Source: DAOVRD01 sp964605915 (GTDB taxonomy: Bacteria > Planctomycetota > Brocadiia > SM23-32). From it: 15,115 nucleotides of DNA. Positions 1-6,780 of this stretch are shown here, piece after piece. Position 1 is the stretch's first letter. Each line of letters opens with the position of its first letter. The stretch is taken from positions 1 to 15,115 of the forward strand of contig CAZSET010000083.1 of NCBI GenBank assembly GCA_964605915.1, in the 5' to 3' direction. The notes below the pieces were generated by a model. The model saw only the letters and a list, made by a program, of their open reading frames with translations, made no database searches and was not told where the DNA came from. The translations under genes and the position numbers were made by a program.

Positions 1-249
1 GCTGACGGCGTGGACCTTCCCCTCCGCCGCGCTGTAGATCAGGACGGGCACCTCTCCGCCGATGCCGTTCTGGTGCGGCTCCAGGACCCCCAGCGCGAAG
101 CCGGTCGCCGCCGCCGCGTCCATGGCATTGCCGCCGGAGCGCAGGATGTGAAGGCCGGCCTCGGCCGCCAGGTAGTGCCCGGCAGCGACCACGCCGCGCG
201 TGCACATGATCATCGGTCTGCCGCCGCGGTCATTCGTGCTGACTCTCAT
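1..249 (-). CDS. Gamma-glutamyltransferase, N-terminal part (cut by window edge)
   Basis: The first 83 codons of a gamma-glutamyltranspeptidase family (Ntn-hydrolase) protein; the gene runs off the left edge. These enzymes hydrolyse or transfer the gamma-glutamyl group of glutathione and related amides. The N-terminal family signature is clear: residues about 19-70 read GVVAAGHYLAAEAGLHIL, then RSGGNAMDAAAA, then LEPHQNGIGGEVPVLIY. The catalytic Thr lies much further along and is not visible. The ATG at 249 is preceded by AAGGAGAGAG at a good distance. There is no signal peptide, so this copy looks cytoplasmic rather than periplasmic like the E. coli enzyme. It lies on the same strand downstream of the ThuA-domain gene after a gap of about 250 bp. 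The family call is firm; the substrate is not known. Confidence 0.88.
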   Translation of the reverse strand, partial: MRVSTNDRGGRPMIMCTRGVVAAGHYLAAEAGLHILRSGGNAMDAAAATGFALGVLEPHQNGIGGEVPVLIYSAAEGKVHAVS

Positions 250-502
250 GAACTCTCTCCTTGCCGGCCCCTCAGACCTTGAAAGGCGTGCGAACCGGGC
301 CCGCAACCGCAAGCCGCGCCGGCGGCCCTTTCGGGGATGTCCACTCGATCCGGCACGAGACGCAGATGCCGGACGGACGTGAAGGCCCTCTCGTTTTGCT
401 GGCGCCAGCGCCGACAGGCCCTGCCGTTCCTGGCCGGACGCGCATGCAGGAGGCAGGCGTGGGGTTCACCGACTTAATTGCCGACAGCCGCAGCGGGCGA
501 GG
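250..502. other. Intergenic region between ThuA gene and gamma-glutamyltransferase
   Basis: No established gene was recognised in these 253 bp. On the minus strand, positions about 272-370 have an open frame with GC-biased third codon positions. It ends in GPVRTPFKV followed by a stop, 22 bp before the gamma-glutamyltransferase start. It has no ribosome site of its own and its upstream half loses the codon bias, so it may be a gene remnant or chance. No T-rich terminator was seen. Confidence 0.4.
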
Positions 503-1168
503 TCAGACGAGGCGGCCGGCCCACTTGATGCATGCCAGGATGTGCTCCAGGAACCAGGCCTGCTCCCACAGATCGTCCGGGTGCCCGAGCGCCGTATAAA
601 TGACGCGCCCCTTGCCGTACTCGTGGCACCAGGCCATCGGGTAATACTTGTCCTCGCGGGGGTCCTTCGACAGATCGACCGAGCTCGTGTCCAGGGACAT
701 CAGCACGTGGTGCTTGCTGGCGTCCCAGTCCTTCATAGTGTAGATCTCGTCCACGACCTGGAAGGACTCGCCCAGCATCGCCACGGCCGGATGCTCGGTG
801 TCGTCTACCTTGACGGTGACTTGCTGGTTCCACGGATGGCCCACGAAGTAGCCCCCCAGCATCTCGCCGTACTCGGGCCACTCGTAGAAGGTGTCCGTCG
901 CGTTGTGAATGCCGACGAAGCCTTTGCCGTTGCGCACGAAGTCGAGCAGCGCCTTCTTCTGATCCTCGTCAAGCGGCAGCTCACCCGTGGTGGCGAAGAC
1001 GAGGACGTCGAACTTCGCCAGATCGCCGGCATTGATCAGACGGCTGCGGGCCGTCGTTACGGCGTCGAACAGGCCCGACTGCTGGCCGAGCTTCTTGATC
1101 GCCACTTCCGCGTCCGGCAGGTAGGTGTGCTCCCAACCCTCCGAATGCCTCGACATCAGTACCCTCAT
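503..1168 (-). CDS. ThuA-domain protein (trehalose-utilisation-like)
   Basis: A 221-residue protein made of a single ThuA-like domain, a glutamine-amidotransferase-like fold found across sugar-degrading bacteria. ThuA of Sinorhizobium is tied to trehalose use; most homologues have no proven reaction. Family landmarks are: an N-terminal strand MRVLMSR followed by HT at 14-15; GKGFVGIHNATDTF at 81-94; GEMLGGYFVGHPW at 101-113; DEIYTMKDW at 140-148; and PMAWCHEYGKGRVIYTALGH at 177-196. No signal peptide is present, so it is probably cytoplasmic. The ATG at 1168 has GGAGGAG about 5 bases upstream. It diverges from glpK. Family assignment is confident; substrate is unknown. Confidence 0.92.
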   Translation of the reverse strand: MRVLMSRHSEGWEHTYLPDAEVAIKKLGQQSGLFDAVTTARSRLINAGDLAKFDVLVFATTGELPLDEDQKKALLDFVRNGKGFVGIHNATDTFYEWPEYGEMLGGYFVGHPWNQQVTVKVDDTEHPAVAMLGESFQVVDEIYTMKDWDASKHHVLMSLDTSSVDLSKDPREDKYYPMAWCHEYGKGRVIYTALGHPDDLWEQAWFLEHILACIKWAGRLV

Positions 1169-1233
1169 GGTTCTCCTCCCGACGACGCTGGAGATATGGG
1201 CCGAACCGGGAAGGTATCATGCCGTGCCGGCGG

Positions 1234-1239
1234 CGTCAA
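1234..1239 (-). promoter_or_regulatory. Possible -35 element for the ThuA gene
   Basis: The minus strand reads TTGACG here, five of six matches to the consensus, about 70 bases before the ThuA start codon. At 15-17 bases downstream only weak -10 candidates (GATACC, TACCTT) occur, so this is a tentative call. Confidence 0.2.
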
Positions 1240-1302
1240 GGAATACGTCCTTTTCGCTCGCGCAGGGCGTCCGCTCAGCGCCGCCCGCGGTAGCGCGCGT
1301 CT

Positions 1303-1331
1303 TTGATCGTGGCCCTGCTTGGGGCTATCAT
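1303..1331 (+). promoter_or_regulatory. Candidate sigma-70-like promoter of glpK
   Basis: TTGATC (1303-1308), a 17-base spacer, then TATCAT (1326-1331). Transcription would begin near 1338, about 40 bases before the chosen glpK start at 1378. The spacing supports that start over the in-frame TTG at 1303, which would lie in the promoter itself. Confidence 0.5.
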
Positions 1332-1377
1332 CAGCGCCGCTCCTGGGCACCGCACAATGGACTGCGAGGGCAACGGC

Positions 1378-2883
1378 ATGGCGCACGGCCGCAATGAAGG
1401 CTCACAGCTCATCCTGGCCATCGACCAGGGGACGACGGCCACCAAGGCCGTCCTGCTGGACGAGGGCATGCGATTCGTGGGTGAGAGCTCGTGCGAGTTC
1501 CCGCAGCATTTCCCCCGGCCCGGCTGGGTCGAGCACGACCTGGCCGACATCTATGCCAGCGTCGAAGGCGCCATCGAAGCCGTGCTGGGCTCGACCGGAG
1601 TCGACCCTTCACGGATTGCGGCCGTCGGCATCACGAACCAGCGCGAGACGACGGCCCTCTGGGAGCGCGAAGGCGGCCGGCCTGTCCATCCTGCCATCGT
1701 CTGGCAGGACCGACGGACCGCGACCCAATGCGATGAGCTGCGGCAACGAGGGCTGGAGCCGCTCTTCCGCAACCGGACGGGCCTTCTGCTCGACCCCTAC
1801 TTCTCGGGCACGAAGCTGGCATGGCTGTTGGAGCACGTCGAGGGCGCCCGGCGTGCCGCCGAGAAAGGCGCCCTGCTGTTCGGCACGATTGACAGCTACC
1901 TCGCGTGGCGTCTGAGCGGCGGCGTCGCGCACGTGACCGACGTGTCCAACGCCTCGCGCACGCTCCTTCTTGACCTGGAGTCGTGCGAATGGAGCCCGGA
2001 CCTGTGCGAGGCGCTGGGCGTGCCCGTGCAGGTCTTGCCGGAGATCCGCGCCAACGACCAGGTCTTCGGCCACACGCGAGGGGCGGCCCCCCTGCCTGAC
2101 GGCATCCCCATAGCCAGCATCGTGGGCGATCAGCAGGCCGCTCTGTTCGGCCAGGCATGCTTCGAGGAAGGCGAGGCGAAGTGCACCTACGGCACCGGGG
2201 CATTCCTGATCGTCAACACGAGGGACCGGATCGTGCGCTCCGGGCAGAAGCTGCTGGCCACGGCAGCGTGGAAACTGGCCGGGCGGCCGTGCTACGCATT
2301 GGAGGGCTCGACGTTCATCGCCGGCGCGATCGTTCAGTGGCTCCGGGACGGGCTGGGGATCATCGCATCCTCAAGCGAAGTCGAGGAGCTGGCCCGGTCC
2401 GTGGACGGCAGCGACGGAGTGACACTGGTGCCGGCCCTGGTCGGGCTGGGCGCGCCCTACTGGGACCCGGACGCGCGCGGCGTCATCTGCGGGCTCACGC
2501 GCGGCACCACGAAGGCACACATTGCGCGCGCCGCCCTTGAAGGCATCGCATTCCAGATAGCCGACCTGGTGCACGCAGTGACGGAGGACCTCGGCCAAGC
2601 CCTGCCCTTCCTGAAAGTGGATGGCGGCGCGGCGCTGAATGACCTGCTGATGCAGTTCCAGGCGGATTTGCTGCGCGTGCCCATCGTCCGCCCGAAGGTG
2701 ACGAGCACGACGGCCCTGGGCACGGCACTGCTGGCGGGACTCACGGTGGGCATGTTCCCCTCGCTGCCCGCCATCCGCCGCGGGTGGGAAGAGGAGCGCC
2801 GTTTCCTCCCAGAGATGGACGAGGACGAGGTGCTTGAGCGCATCGAGCAGTGGCATCACGCCGTGCGCCGCGCGCGGCTGTGA
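1378..2883 (+). CDS. glpK: Glycerol kinase
   Basis: A 501-residue FGGY-family kinase that phosphorylates glycerol to sn-glycerol 3-phosphate using ATP in the cytoplasm; the length matches the roughly 500-residue family norm. Landmarks are: ILAIDQGTTATKAVL at 12-26 (phosphate-binding loop of the actin-like fold); TNQRETT at 86-92, holding the glycerol-contacting Arg-Glu pair (R89, E90); VWQDRRT at 108-114; Y141 in DPYFSGTKLAWLL; GDQQAALFGQ at 250-259, with D251 in the place of the catalytic base; GAPYWDPDARG at 359-368; and LKVDGGAALNDLLMQFQAD at 412-430. I chose the ATG at 1378 because GAGGG lies 7 bases upstream and a promoter fits just before; an in-frame ATG at 1357 is the alternative. No glpF or glpD is adjacent, so it appears to be a stand-alone unit. 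The sequence favours glycerol over xylulose as substrate. Confidence 0.95.
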   Translation: MAHGRNEGSQLILAIDQGTTATKAVLLDEGMRFVGESSCEFPQHFPRPGWVEHDLADIYASVEGAIEAVLGSTGVDPSRIAAVGITNQRETTALWEREGGRPVHPAIVWQDRRTATQCDELRQRGLEPLFRNRTGLLLDPYFSGTKLAWLLEHVEGARRAAEKGALLFGTIDSYLAWRLSGGVAHVTDVSNASRTLLLDLESCEWSPDLCEALGVPVQVLPEIRANDQVFGHTRGAAPLPDGIPIASIVGDQQAALFGQACFEEGEAKCTYGTGAFLIVNTRDRIVRSGQKLLATAAWKLAGRPCYALEGSTFIAGAIVQWLRDGLGIIASSSEVEELARSVDGSDGVTLVPALVGLGAPYWDPDARGVICGLTRGTTKAHIARAALEGIAFQIADLVHAVTEDLGQALPFLKVDGGAALNDLLMQFQADLLRVPIVRPKVTSTTALGTALLAGLTVGMFPSLPAIRRGWEEERRFLPEMDEDEVLERIEQWHHAVRRARL

Positions 2884-2886
2884 GTC

Positions 2887-2902
2887 CGGGCTTCACAGCC
2901 CG
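2887..2902. other. Small hairpin between convergent glpK and HD-hydrolase genes
   Basis: CGGGCT and AGCCCG form a perfect 6-bp stem around a 4-base loop that contains the stop codon of the minus-strand HD gene. No run of T follows on either strand, so termination activity is uncertain. Confidence 0.3.
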
Positions 2903-3456
2903 AGCTTATCCGAGATGCCCTGCATGGCGGTGAGGACCGTCTCGATGTGGTCTTCGAGGGGAACGCCCAGCTCCTCGGCCCCCTGTTCGATGAGCTTACG
3001 GTCCACTCCCGCAGCGAAGCGCTTCTCGTCCCATTTTTTGAGCACGGACTCGACCGTGACGTCGGCCAGCTTCTTCGAGGGCCGCACCAGCGCAACGGCA
3101 ACGATCAGTCCCGTCAGTTCGTCGACCGCGAAGATGGCCTTTTTCATGGGCGTGTCGCGCTCGGCGCCGGTGTGCTCGGCGTGCGCGAGCACGCCTTCGA
3201 GGAGATCCTCGGGATAGCCGCGCTCCCGCAGGTACTCCACCCCGCGCCACGGGTGGTCCTCCATCTGGGGGTACCGTTCGTAGTCGAAGTCGTGCAGGAG
3301 GCCGACGACGCCCCATTGCTCGGCGTCCCCGCCCAGCTTCTCGGCGTAGGCCCGCATGGCGGCCTCCACGGCGTAGCCGTGCTTCTTCAGATTCTTGTTC
3401 TTCGTCCACTCGTCCAGGATGGCCTGCGCCTCGTCTTTCGAGGGCCATTCGCTCAT
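2893..3456 (-). CDS. HD-domain (HDIG-type) hydrolase of unknown substrate
   Basis: A 187-residue soluble protein with one HD metal-dependent phosphohydrolase domain. Likely metal ligands are H26 (in KKHGYAVEAAM), H55-D56 (in VGLLHDFDYERYP) and D112 (in FAVDELTGLIVA). H68, H92 and H95 are additional histidines in the positions typical of this small HDIG subfamily. The C-terminal part (VRPSKKLADVTVESVLKKW, then FAAGVDR) is also typical of that subfamily. Its members are common in bacteria but their substrate is not established; nucleotide or other phosphate-ester hydrolysis is the family expectation. I chose the ATG at 3456, preceded by AAGGGAG 7-8 bases upstream; the open frame extends to 3630 but that extension looks non-coding. 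It converges on glpK with a 9-bp gap. Confidence 0.88.
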   Translation of the reverse strand: MSEWPSKDEAQAILDEWTKNKNLKKHGYAVEAAMRAYAEKLGGDAEQWGVVGLLHDFDYERYPQMEDHPWRGVEYLRERGYPEDLLEGVLAHAEHTGAERDTPMKKAIFAVDELTGLIVAVALVRPSKKLADVTVESVLKKWDEKRFAAGVDRKLIEQGAEELGVPLEDHIETVLTAMQGISDKLGL

Positions 3457-3500
3457 CGAAGATCTCCCTTCATGCTGACGACATCGTGCGGAACCGACCC

Positions 3501-3529
3501 ATTCTATGGCCAATTGGCTCGATTCTCCA
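3501..3529 (-). promoter_or_regulatory. Candidate promoter of the HD-hydrolase gene
   Basis: On the minus strand TGGAGA (3524-3529), a 17-base spacer and TAGAAT (3501-3506; five of six matches). The predicted start of transcription is near 3494, giving a leader of about 38 bases. Confidence 0.35.
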
Positions 3530-3580
3530 GCGCCCTCCCCCGCTGATGGATGAAAGCGCGCCGCAACGGGCGCCCCATGC

Positions 3581-3609
3581 TTGCCTCGTTCGCAAGCTGG
3601 GCTTATCAT
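3581..3609 (+). promoter_or_regulatory. Candidate promoter of the first UroD-family gene
   Basis: TTGCCT (3581-3586), a 17-base spacer, then TATCAT (3604-3609), the same -10 sequence seen upstream of glpK and of the GHL10 gene. The transcript would have a leader of about 35 bases. Confidence 0.42.
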
Positions 3610-3650
3610 GCAGCGCGCGGACCGATGCATGATCCGAAGGGGACACAGAC

Positions 3651-4910
3651 ATGAACAGCAGGGAAAGGATCGCGACGGCCCTGCAACACCGAGAGCCCGA
3701 CAAGGTGCCGATGGACTTCGGCGCGACGGCGGTCACGGGCATTGCGGCCAGCATGGTCTACAGGCTGCGCCAGGCGCTCGGGCTCGACGGCCCGCGAGAG
3801 CCGGTCAGGGTCGTGGAGCCGTATCAGATGCTGGGGGAGGTCGGCCCCGATCTGCGCGAGGCACTCGGCATAGACGCTGCGGGACTGACGGGCAGCAAGA
3901 ACATGTTCGGGTTCGAGAACAGGGATTGGAAGCCCTGGCGGCTCTTCGACGGAACGCCGGTCCTGGTGCCGGGCAAGTTCAACACCGAGCCCGACGAGAA
4001 CGGCGACGTCCTGATGTATCCCGAAGGCGACCGCTCCGCGCCGCCCAGCGGCCGGATGCCCCGCGGAGGCCACTATTTCGACACCATCGTCCGTCAGCCG
4101 CCCATCGTCGAGGACGAGCTGCGGGTGGAGGACAATCTGGTGGAGTTCGGCCCCGTCTCGGAGAGGGAGCTTGCGCACCTTCAGGAGCAGGCGCAGGCCC
4201 TCCGTGCGTCCGGCCACGTGGCGCTCGTAGGCAGTTTCGCCAACACGGGCTTCGGAGACATCGCACTCGTTCCGGCGCCATTCCTCAAGCATCCCAGGGG
4301 CATACGAGACGTCGAGGAGTGGTACGTGTCCACGGCGACGCGGCGGGAGTTCGTGCGTGGAGTGTTCGCCCGCCAGTGCGACATCGCATTGGCCAACCTG
4401 GAGCGCATCTGCGCCAGGATAGGCGATCACGTGGACGTCCTATTCGTCACCGGCACGGACTTCGGAACGCAGCGCGGGCCTTTCATGTCAGTCGAGGCCT
4501 ACCGTGACCTGTTCAAGCCGTTCCACAGGCGGGTGAATGATTGGGCCCACGGCAACACCGCATGGAAGACCTTCATCCATTCGTGCGGGGGCGTCGAGCC
4601 GCTGATCGAAGACTTCATAGAGGCCGGATTCGACATACTCAACCCGGTCCAGTGCTCCGCCCACGGCATGGAACCCGTGCACCTGAAGAAGGCTTACGGA
4701 GCCCGGATCTGCTTCTGGGGCGGGGGCGTTGACACGCAGAAGACGTTGCCGTTCGGAACGCCGGCCGACGTCCGGGAAGAAGTGAAGAGACGAGTCGAGA
4801 TCCTTGGCGAGGGGGGCGGCTTCGTCTTCAACGCCATTCACAACATGCAGGCCGGCACGCCGATCGCGAACGCAATGGCCATGTTCGAGGCATTCGAAGA
4901 CGCGCGCTGA
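3651..4910 (+). CDS. UroD/MtaA-like family protein (first copy)
   Basis: A 419-residue member of the uroporphyrinogen decarboxylase superfamily, the fold that also contains the cobalamin methyltransferases MtaA, MtbA and CmuA. It starts NSRERIATALQHREPDKVPMDF, and its core has VDVLFVTGTDFGTQRGPFMS at 261-280, FIHSCGGVEPLIEDFIEAG at 308-326 and GGGVDTQKTLPFGTP at 357-371. It lacks the RQAGRY-type N-terminal motif of true heme-pathway HemE, so it is not hemE. H310 and C312 match the His-x-Cys zinc pair of MtaA-type enzymes. The third zinc-ligand position, Cys in MtaA/MtbA, appears to be H397 in FNAIHNMQAGTP. GAAGGGGAC sits 8 bases before the ATG. Methyl transfer is inference; no corrinoid protein gene is in the window. 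A residue segment near 120-165 is absent from the second copy. Confidence 0.85.
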   Translation: MNSRERIATALQHREPDKVPMDFGATAVTGIAASMVYRLRQALGLDGPREPVRVVEPYQMLGEVGPDLREALGIDAAGLTGSKNMFGFENRDWKPWRLFDGTPVLVPGKFNTEPDENGDVLMYPEGDRSAPPSGRMPRGGHYFDTIVRQPPIVEDELRVEDNLVEFGPVSERELAHLQEQAQALRASGHVALVGSFANTGFGDIALVPAPFLKHPRGIRDVEEWYVSTATRREFVRGVFARQCDIALANLERICARIGDHVDVLFVTGTDFGTQRGPFMSVEAYRDLFKPFHRRVNDWAHGNTAWKTFIHSCGGVEPLIEDFIEAGFDILNPVQCSAHGMEPVHLKKAYGARICFWGGGVDTQKTLPFGTPADVREEVKRRVEILGEGGGFVFNAIHNMQAGTPIANAMAMFEAFEDAR

Positions 4911-4942
4911 GTACAGAACCTGCGCGGCGGCCGGGCCGAGCT

Positions 4943-5452
4943 TCACACCATCTGCGGCTGCGGCTGCACATCGGTCACGGGCTGTCCATCCTGAAAGACT
5001 CTAACTGCCTCAATGGTCACGGGCTTGACCGGACGCTCATTGCCGTCCGTCTTCACTGCCCCGATCTTCTTCAGCACGTCTATGCCGCCGAGCGTCCTGC
5101 CGAAAACCGTGTGCTTGCCGTCCAGCCAGGGCATGGCGGCAAGCGTGATGAAGAACTGCGAGCCGCCCGTATTCGGGCCGGCATTTGCCATCGACAGCAC
5201 GCCCTCGGCGCTGTGTGTCAAGTGGTCGACGAACTCGTCCGCGATCTTCCAACCCGGTCCCCCGGTGCCGTCCCCTTTCGGACACCCGGCCTGGACCATA
5301 AAGTCACTTATGACCCGGTGGAAGAGGAGGCCATCGTAGAAACCCTTGGACGCCAGGTGCACGAAGTTGGCCACGGTGTTCGGGACATCCTCGTCATAGA
5401 GCTGCACGAGCATTGTGCCCAAGGACGTCTGGATGTGTACGACCGTAGGCAT
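4943..5452 (-). CDS. Cyclophilin-type peptidyl-prolyl cis-trans isomerase
   Basis: A 169-residue single-domain cyclophilin that speeds cis-trans isomerisation of proline peptide bonds during protein folding. The active site is complete by comparison with human cyclophilin A: R46 (FHRVI), F51, M52 and Q54 (DFMVQAG), Q99 and F101 (GGSQFFIT), W109 (MPWLDGKHTVFG) and H114 are the counterparts of R55, F60, M61, Q63, Q111, F113, W121 and H126. There is no signal peptide or lipoprotein box, so it is probably cytoplasmic. The ATG at 5452 has GAGAGGGGG about 9 bases upstream. The C-terminal tail (PQPQMV) is a short non-conserved extension. It converges on the first UroD-family gene with a 32-bp gap without a visible terminator. 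Confidence 0.95.
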   Translation of the reverse strand: MPTVVHIQTSLGTMLVQLYDEDVPNTVANFVHLASKGFYDGLLFHRVISDFMVQAGCPKGDGTGGPGWKIADEFVDHLTHSAEGVLSMANAGPNTGGSQFFITLAAMPWLDGKHTVFGRTLGGIDVLKKIGAVKTDGNERPVKPVTIEAVRVFQDGQPVTDVQPQPQMV

Positions 5453-5512
5453 GGCACGGCCCCCTCTCAGAAGAAGGTGGCAGGTCCGTAGACCGGTTCT
5501 GCGCGCTGAGGC

Positions 5513-5541
5513 AGTCTACGCCAGCGTCTGGCCCGATGCAA
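5513..5541 (-). promoter_or_regulatory. Candidate promoter of the cyclophilin gene
   Basis: On the minus strand TTGCAT (5536-5541), a 17-base spacer, then TAGACT (5513-5518). Both hexamers are only partial matches, but position and spacing suit a leader of about 55 bases. Confidence 0.3.
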
Positions 5542-5649
5542 ACACCCATGGCGACGCTGCGCTTGCGCTGCCTGCTGAACTGTGATAGTAGTACAGGAAA
5601 GGCTCTCCGGCCCGAACTGGCCGCAAGGACGCTGAACGAAAGGAAGACG

Positions 5650-6024
5650 ATGATCTACCGCAAGGAGGAGTACCTCCAGGACAAGACCAACGATCAGCGG
5701 TTCCCCATCAAGCAGGTGGACCGGATGATGGGCATCGACGGGGACGAGGAGAAGTTCATCGGCCGTGCGGCCATAACCATGCAAACGCCCATGGGCCTTC
5801 AGCAATTGCCGATTGCGTTTGAGATAGAAGCGGACTCGGTGCAGGCGGCCTTCGCGAAGTTCAACCAGTTCGCCGAACCGAAGTTGGAAGAGGCCAAGGA
5901 GCGCATCCAGAACCGAATAGAGGAGTTGCGGCGCGAGCAGCAGAACAGGATCGTCACTCCCGGCCAGGCGCAGAGCGGCTCCCCCGGCATCGTTGACCTC
6001 AGTGACTTCCGGAACAACACCTAG
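5650..6024 (+). CDS. Conserved-looking protein of unknown function, 124 residues
   Basis: I do not recognise a family. The protein begins MIYRKEEYLQDKTNDQRFPI. Its first half (to about residue 55) looks like a small beta-rich segment. This is followed by a long, strongly charged helix (about residues 58-100: FAKFNQFAEPKLEEAKERI, then QNRIEELRREQQNR). It ends in a flexible tail with VDLSDFRNN. No signal peptide, membrane segment or cysteine is present, so it should be cytosolic. I chose the ATG at 5650, with AAAGGA 5-7 bases upstream, over the in-frame ATG at 5536. The 5536-5649 stretch has poor codon bias and overlaps the candidate cyclophilin promoter on the other strand. A weak promoter (TTGCGC at 5563, TAGTAG at 5586) may serve it. 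A coiled-coil or adaptor role is possible, not shown. Confidence 0.7.
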   Translation: MIYRKEEYLQDKTNDQRFPIKQVDRMMGIDGDEEKFIGRAAITMQTPMGLQQLPIAFEIEADSVQAAFAKFNQFAEPKLEEAKERIQNRIEELRREQQNRIVTPGQAQSGSPGIVDLSDFRNNT

Positions 6025-6312
6025 CTGCCGGCAGTAGCCGCAGCCCGCCCGTTCAAGCCAGGCCCTCCCGCCGCGCGCTGTCGGCACACCGACTTGTGCC
6101 GACCACCTGTCGTCGCGCTTCGCATCCCCCATTCCAGTGTGCCGCCGTCCCCCGACCAGGCTTTCCCACCTGTACCATTCCCGCTTCCACGCAGCGCCGC
6201 GCGGCCGAACTCAATCGGCGGCAGGTCGCAGCTTGCACCACTCGATGATATTGTTGCATTGGCTGAAGAAAGGGCGCCATGCAGGTATGTGCACGAAACG
6301 AGAAGAAAAGTC

Positions 6313-6342
6313 TTGACTTTCAGGCGCGTGAATATGTAATAT
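6313..6342 (+). promoter_or_regulatory. Strong sigma-70-like promoter in a gene-free region
   Basis: TTGACT (6313-6318), an 18-base spacer, then TAATAT (6337-6342), within a locally AT-rich patch. Transcription would start near 6349, some 240 bases before the next start codon, far longer than the 30-55 base leaders predicted elsewhere in the window. Confidence 0.5.
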
Positions 6343-6553
6343 TAGCCTGACTCTTGTGCAAGCAACTGGCGAACTCCGCTGTGTTGCGAGGATTGTTATT
6401 CCTTAACTCTTTCGAGGAGGGATCAGTCCAGAGCGAATAGCAGACCGAAGCAAGCACGCAGCCAGCCATGGACCTTCGGTGGCCGGCGTAAGGTCTTACA
6501 GAAACAGGTCGTCCATGACGGCCCGACCTCCGCGCGGAACAGCGGGGGTAGCC

Positions 6554-6562
6554 TGGTATGAT
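6554..6562 (+). promoter_or_regulatory. Candidate extended -10 promoter of the Lys-rich protein gene
   Basis: TGG followed directly by TATGAT (6557-6562; five of six matches) has the TGn extended -10 form. No TTG -35 lies at the normal distance, as often tolerated with an extended -10. The start would be near 6569, about 20 bases before the ATG at 6590, leaving the GAAAGGG ribosome site in the leader. Confidence 0.4.
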
Positions 6563-6589
6563 CGCTTCTGGTTGAAAGGGTAGCAGTCG

Positions 6590-6721
6590 ATGGCGAAGAA
6601 GAAAGCCGCGAAGAAGAAGACGACAAAGAAGAAGGCCACAAAGAAGAAGGCCACAAAGAAGAAGGCCACGAAGAAGAAGGCCACCAAGAAAAAGGCCAAG
6701 AAGAAGGCCAAGAAGAAGTAA
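6590..6721 (+). CDS. Lysine-repeat histone-H1-like micro-protein, 43 residues
   Basis: A 43-residue protein with 27 lysines and otherwise only Ala, Thr and the first Met. It is built mostly from five tandem TKKKA units. The composition resembles the Lys/Ala-rich tails of bacterial H1-like proteins (chlamydial Hc1/Hc2, AlgP) and of many planctomycete DNA-binding proteins, so non-specific DNA or RNA binding and nucleoid compaction are likely by analogy. The ATG at 6590 is preceded by GAAAGGG about 9 bases upstream, a candidate extended -10 promoter lies upstream, and a strong intrinsic terminator follows at 6781-6821, which together support a real single-gene transcript. 25 of 27 Lys codons are AAG. 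There is no folded domain. The complementary strand has a long Phe-rich frame that is only its shadow. Being so short and repetitive, it could be missed or be length-variable between strains. Confidence 0.72.
   Translation: MAKKKAAKKKTTKKKATKKKATKKKATKKKATKKKAKKKAKKK
6623..6697 (+). repeat. Five tandem 15-bp units encoding TKKKA
   Basis: Three identical units (acaaagaagaaggcc) are followed by two with single or double third-base changes (acg first codon; acc with an AAA Lys codon). The array is in frame within the Lys-rich protein, so gain or loss of units would keep the frame open. Confidence 0.9.
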
Positions 6722-6745
6722 GCGCAGCACTACGCGATGAACTGA

Positions 6746-6766
6746 CAGATCCGGACGACGGATCTG
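6746..6766 (+). other. 8-bp hairpin downstream of the Lys-rich gene
   Basis: CAGATCCG and CGGATCTG form a perfect 8-bp stem around a 5-base loop (GACGA), between the stop codon and the terminator. No T run follows; it may protect the 3' end of the transcript or act with the terminator. Confidence 0.4.
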
Positions 6767-6780
6767 GCGCGAAATGAACA

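Larger units (their letters stand above)
6025..6589. other. 565-bp gap without a convincing protein gene; possible leader or small RNA
   Basis: Open frames here have poor codon bias and no ribosome sites that match a start. The stretch 6240-6350 is richer in A and T than the surroundings and holds the best -35/-10 pair in the window (6313-6342). Downstream of it are a two-part hairpin at 6362-6387 (GCAAC/GTTGC with an inner GCG/CGC), a GAGGAGG at about 6414-6420 with no start codon after it, and a 6-bp stem at 6471-6495 (GACCTT/AAGGTC). A separate extended -10 promoter lies just before the next gene, so the upstream promoter may make a small RNA. Confidence 0.4.

Noticed and set aside
542..1306. 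A 254-codon open frame on the plus strand
   Set aside because: Antisense to the ThuA-domain gene, with no recognisable motifs.
3581..4507. A 308-codon open frame on the plus strand
   Set aside because: It lies within the first UroD-family gene in another frame, begins inside that gene's promoter and has Arg/Gly/Ala-rich shadow composition.
3651..4910. Annotation as heme-pathway uroporphyrinogen decarboxylase (hemE)
   Set aside because: The RQAGRY-like N-terminal motif of HemE is absent, and the His-x-Cys pair points to the methyltransferase-like branch. The same holds for 8485-9591.
6094..6339. An 81-codon open frame on the plus strand
   Set aside because: Pro/Arg/Ser-rich, no ribosome site, and it runs into the promoter at 6313-6342.
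6496..6711. A Phe/Ala/Val-rich frame on the minus strand that looks like a membrane protein
   Set aside because: It is the exact complement of the Lys-repeat gene (AAG on one strand reads CTT/TTC on the other). It lacks charged flanks and a convincing ribosome site.
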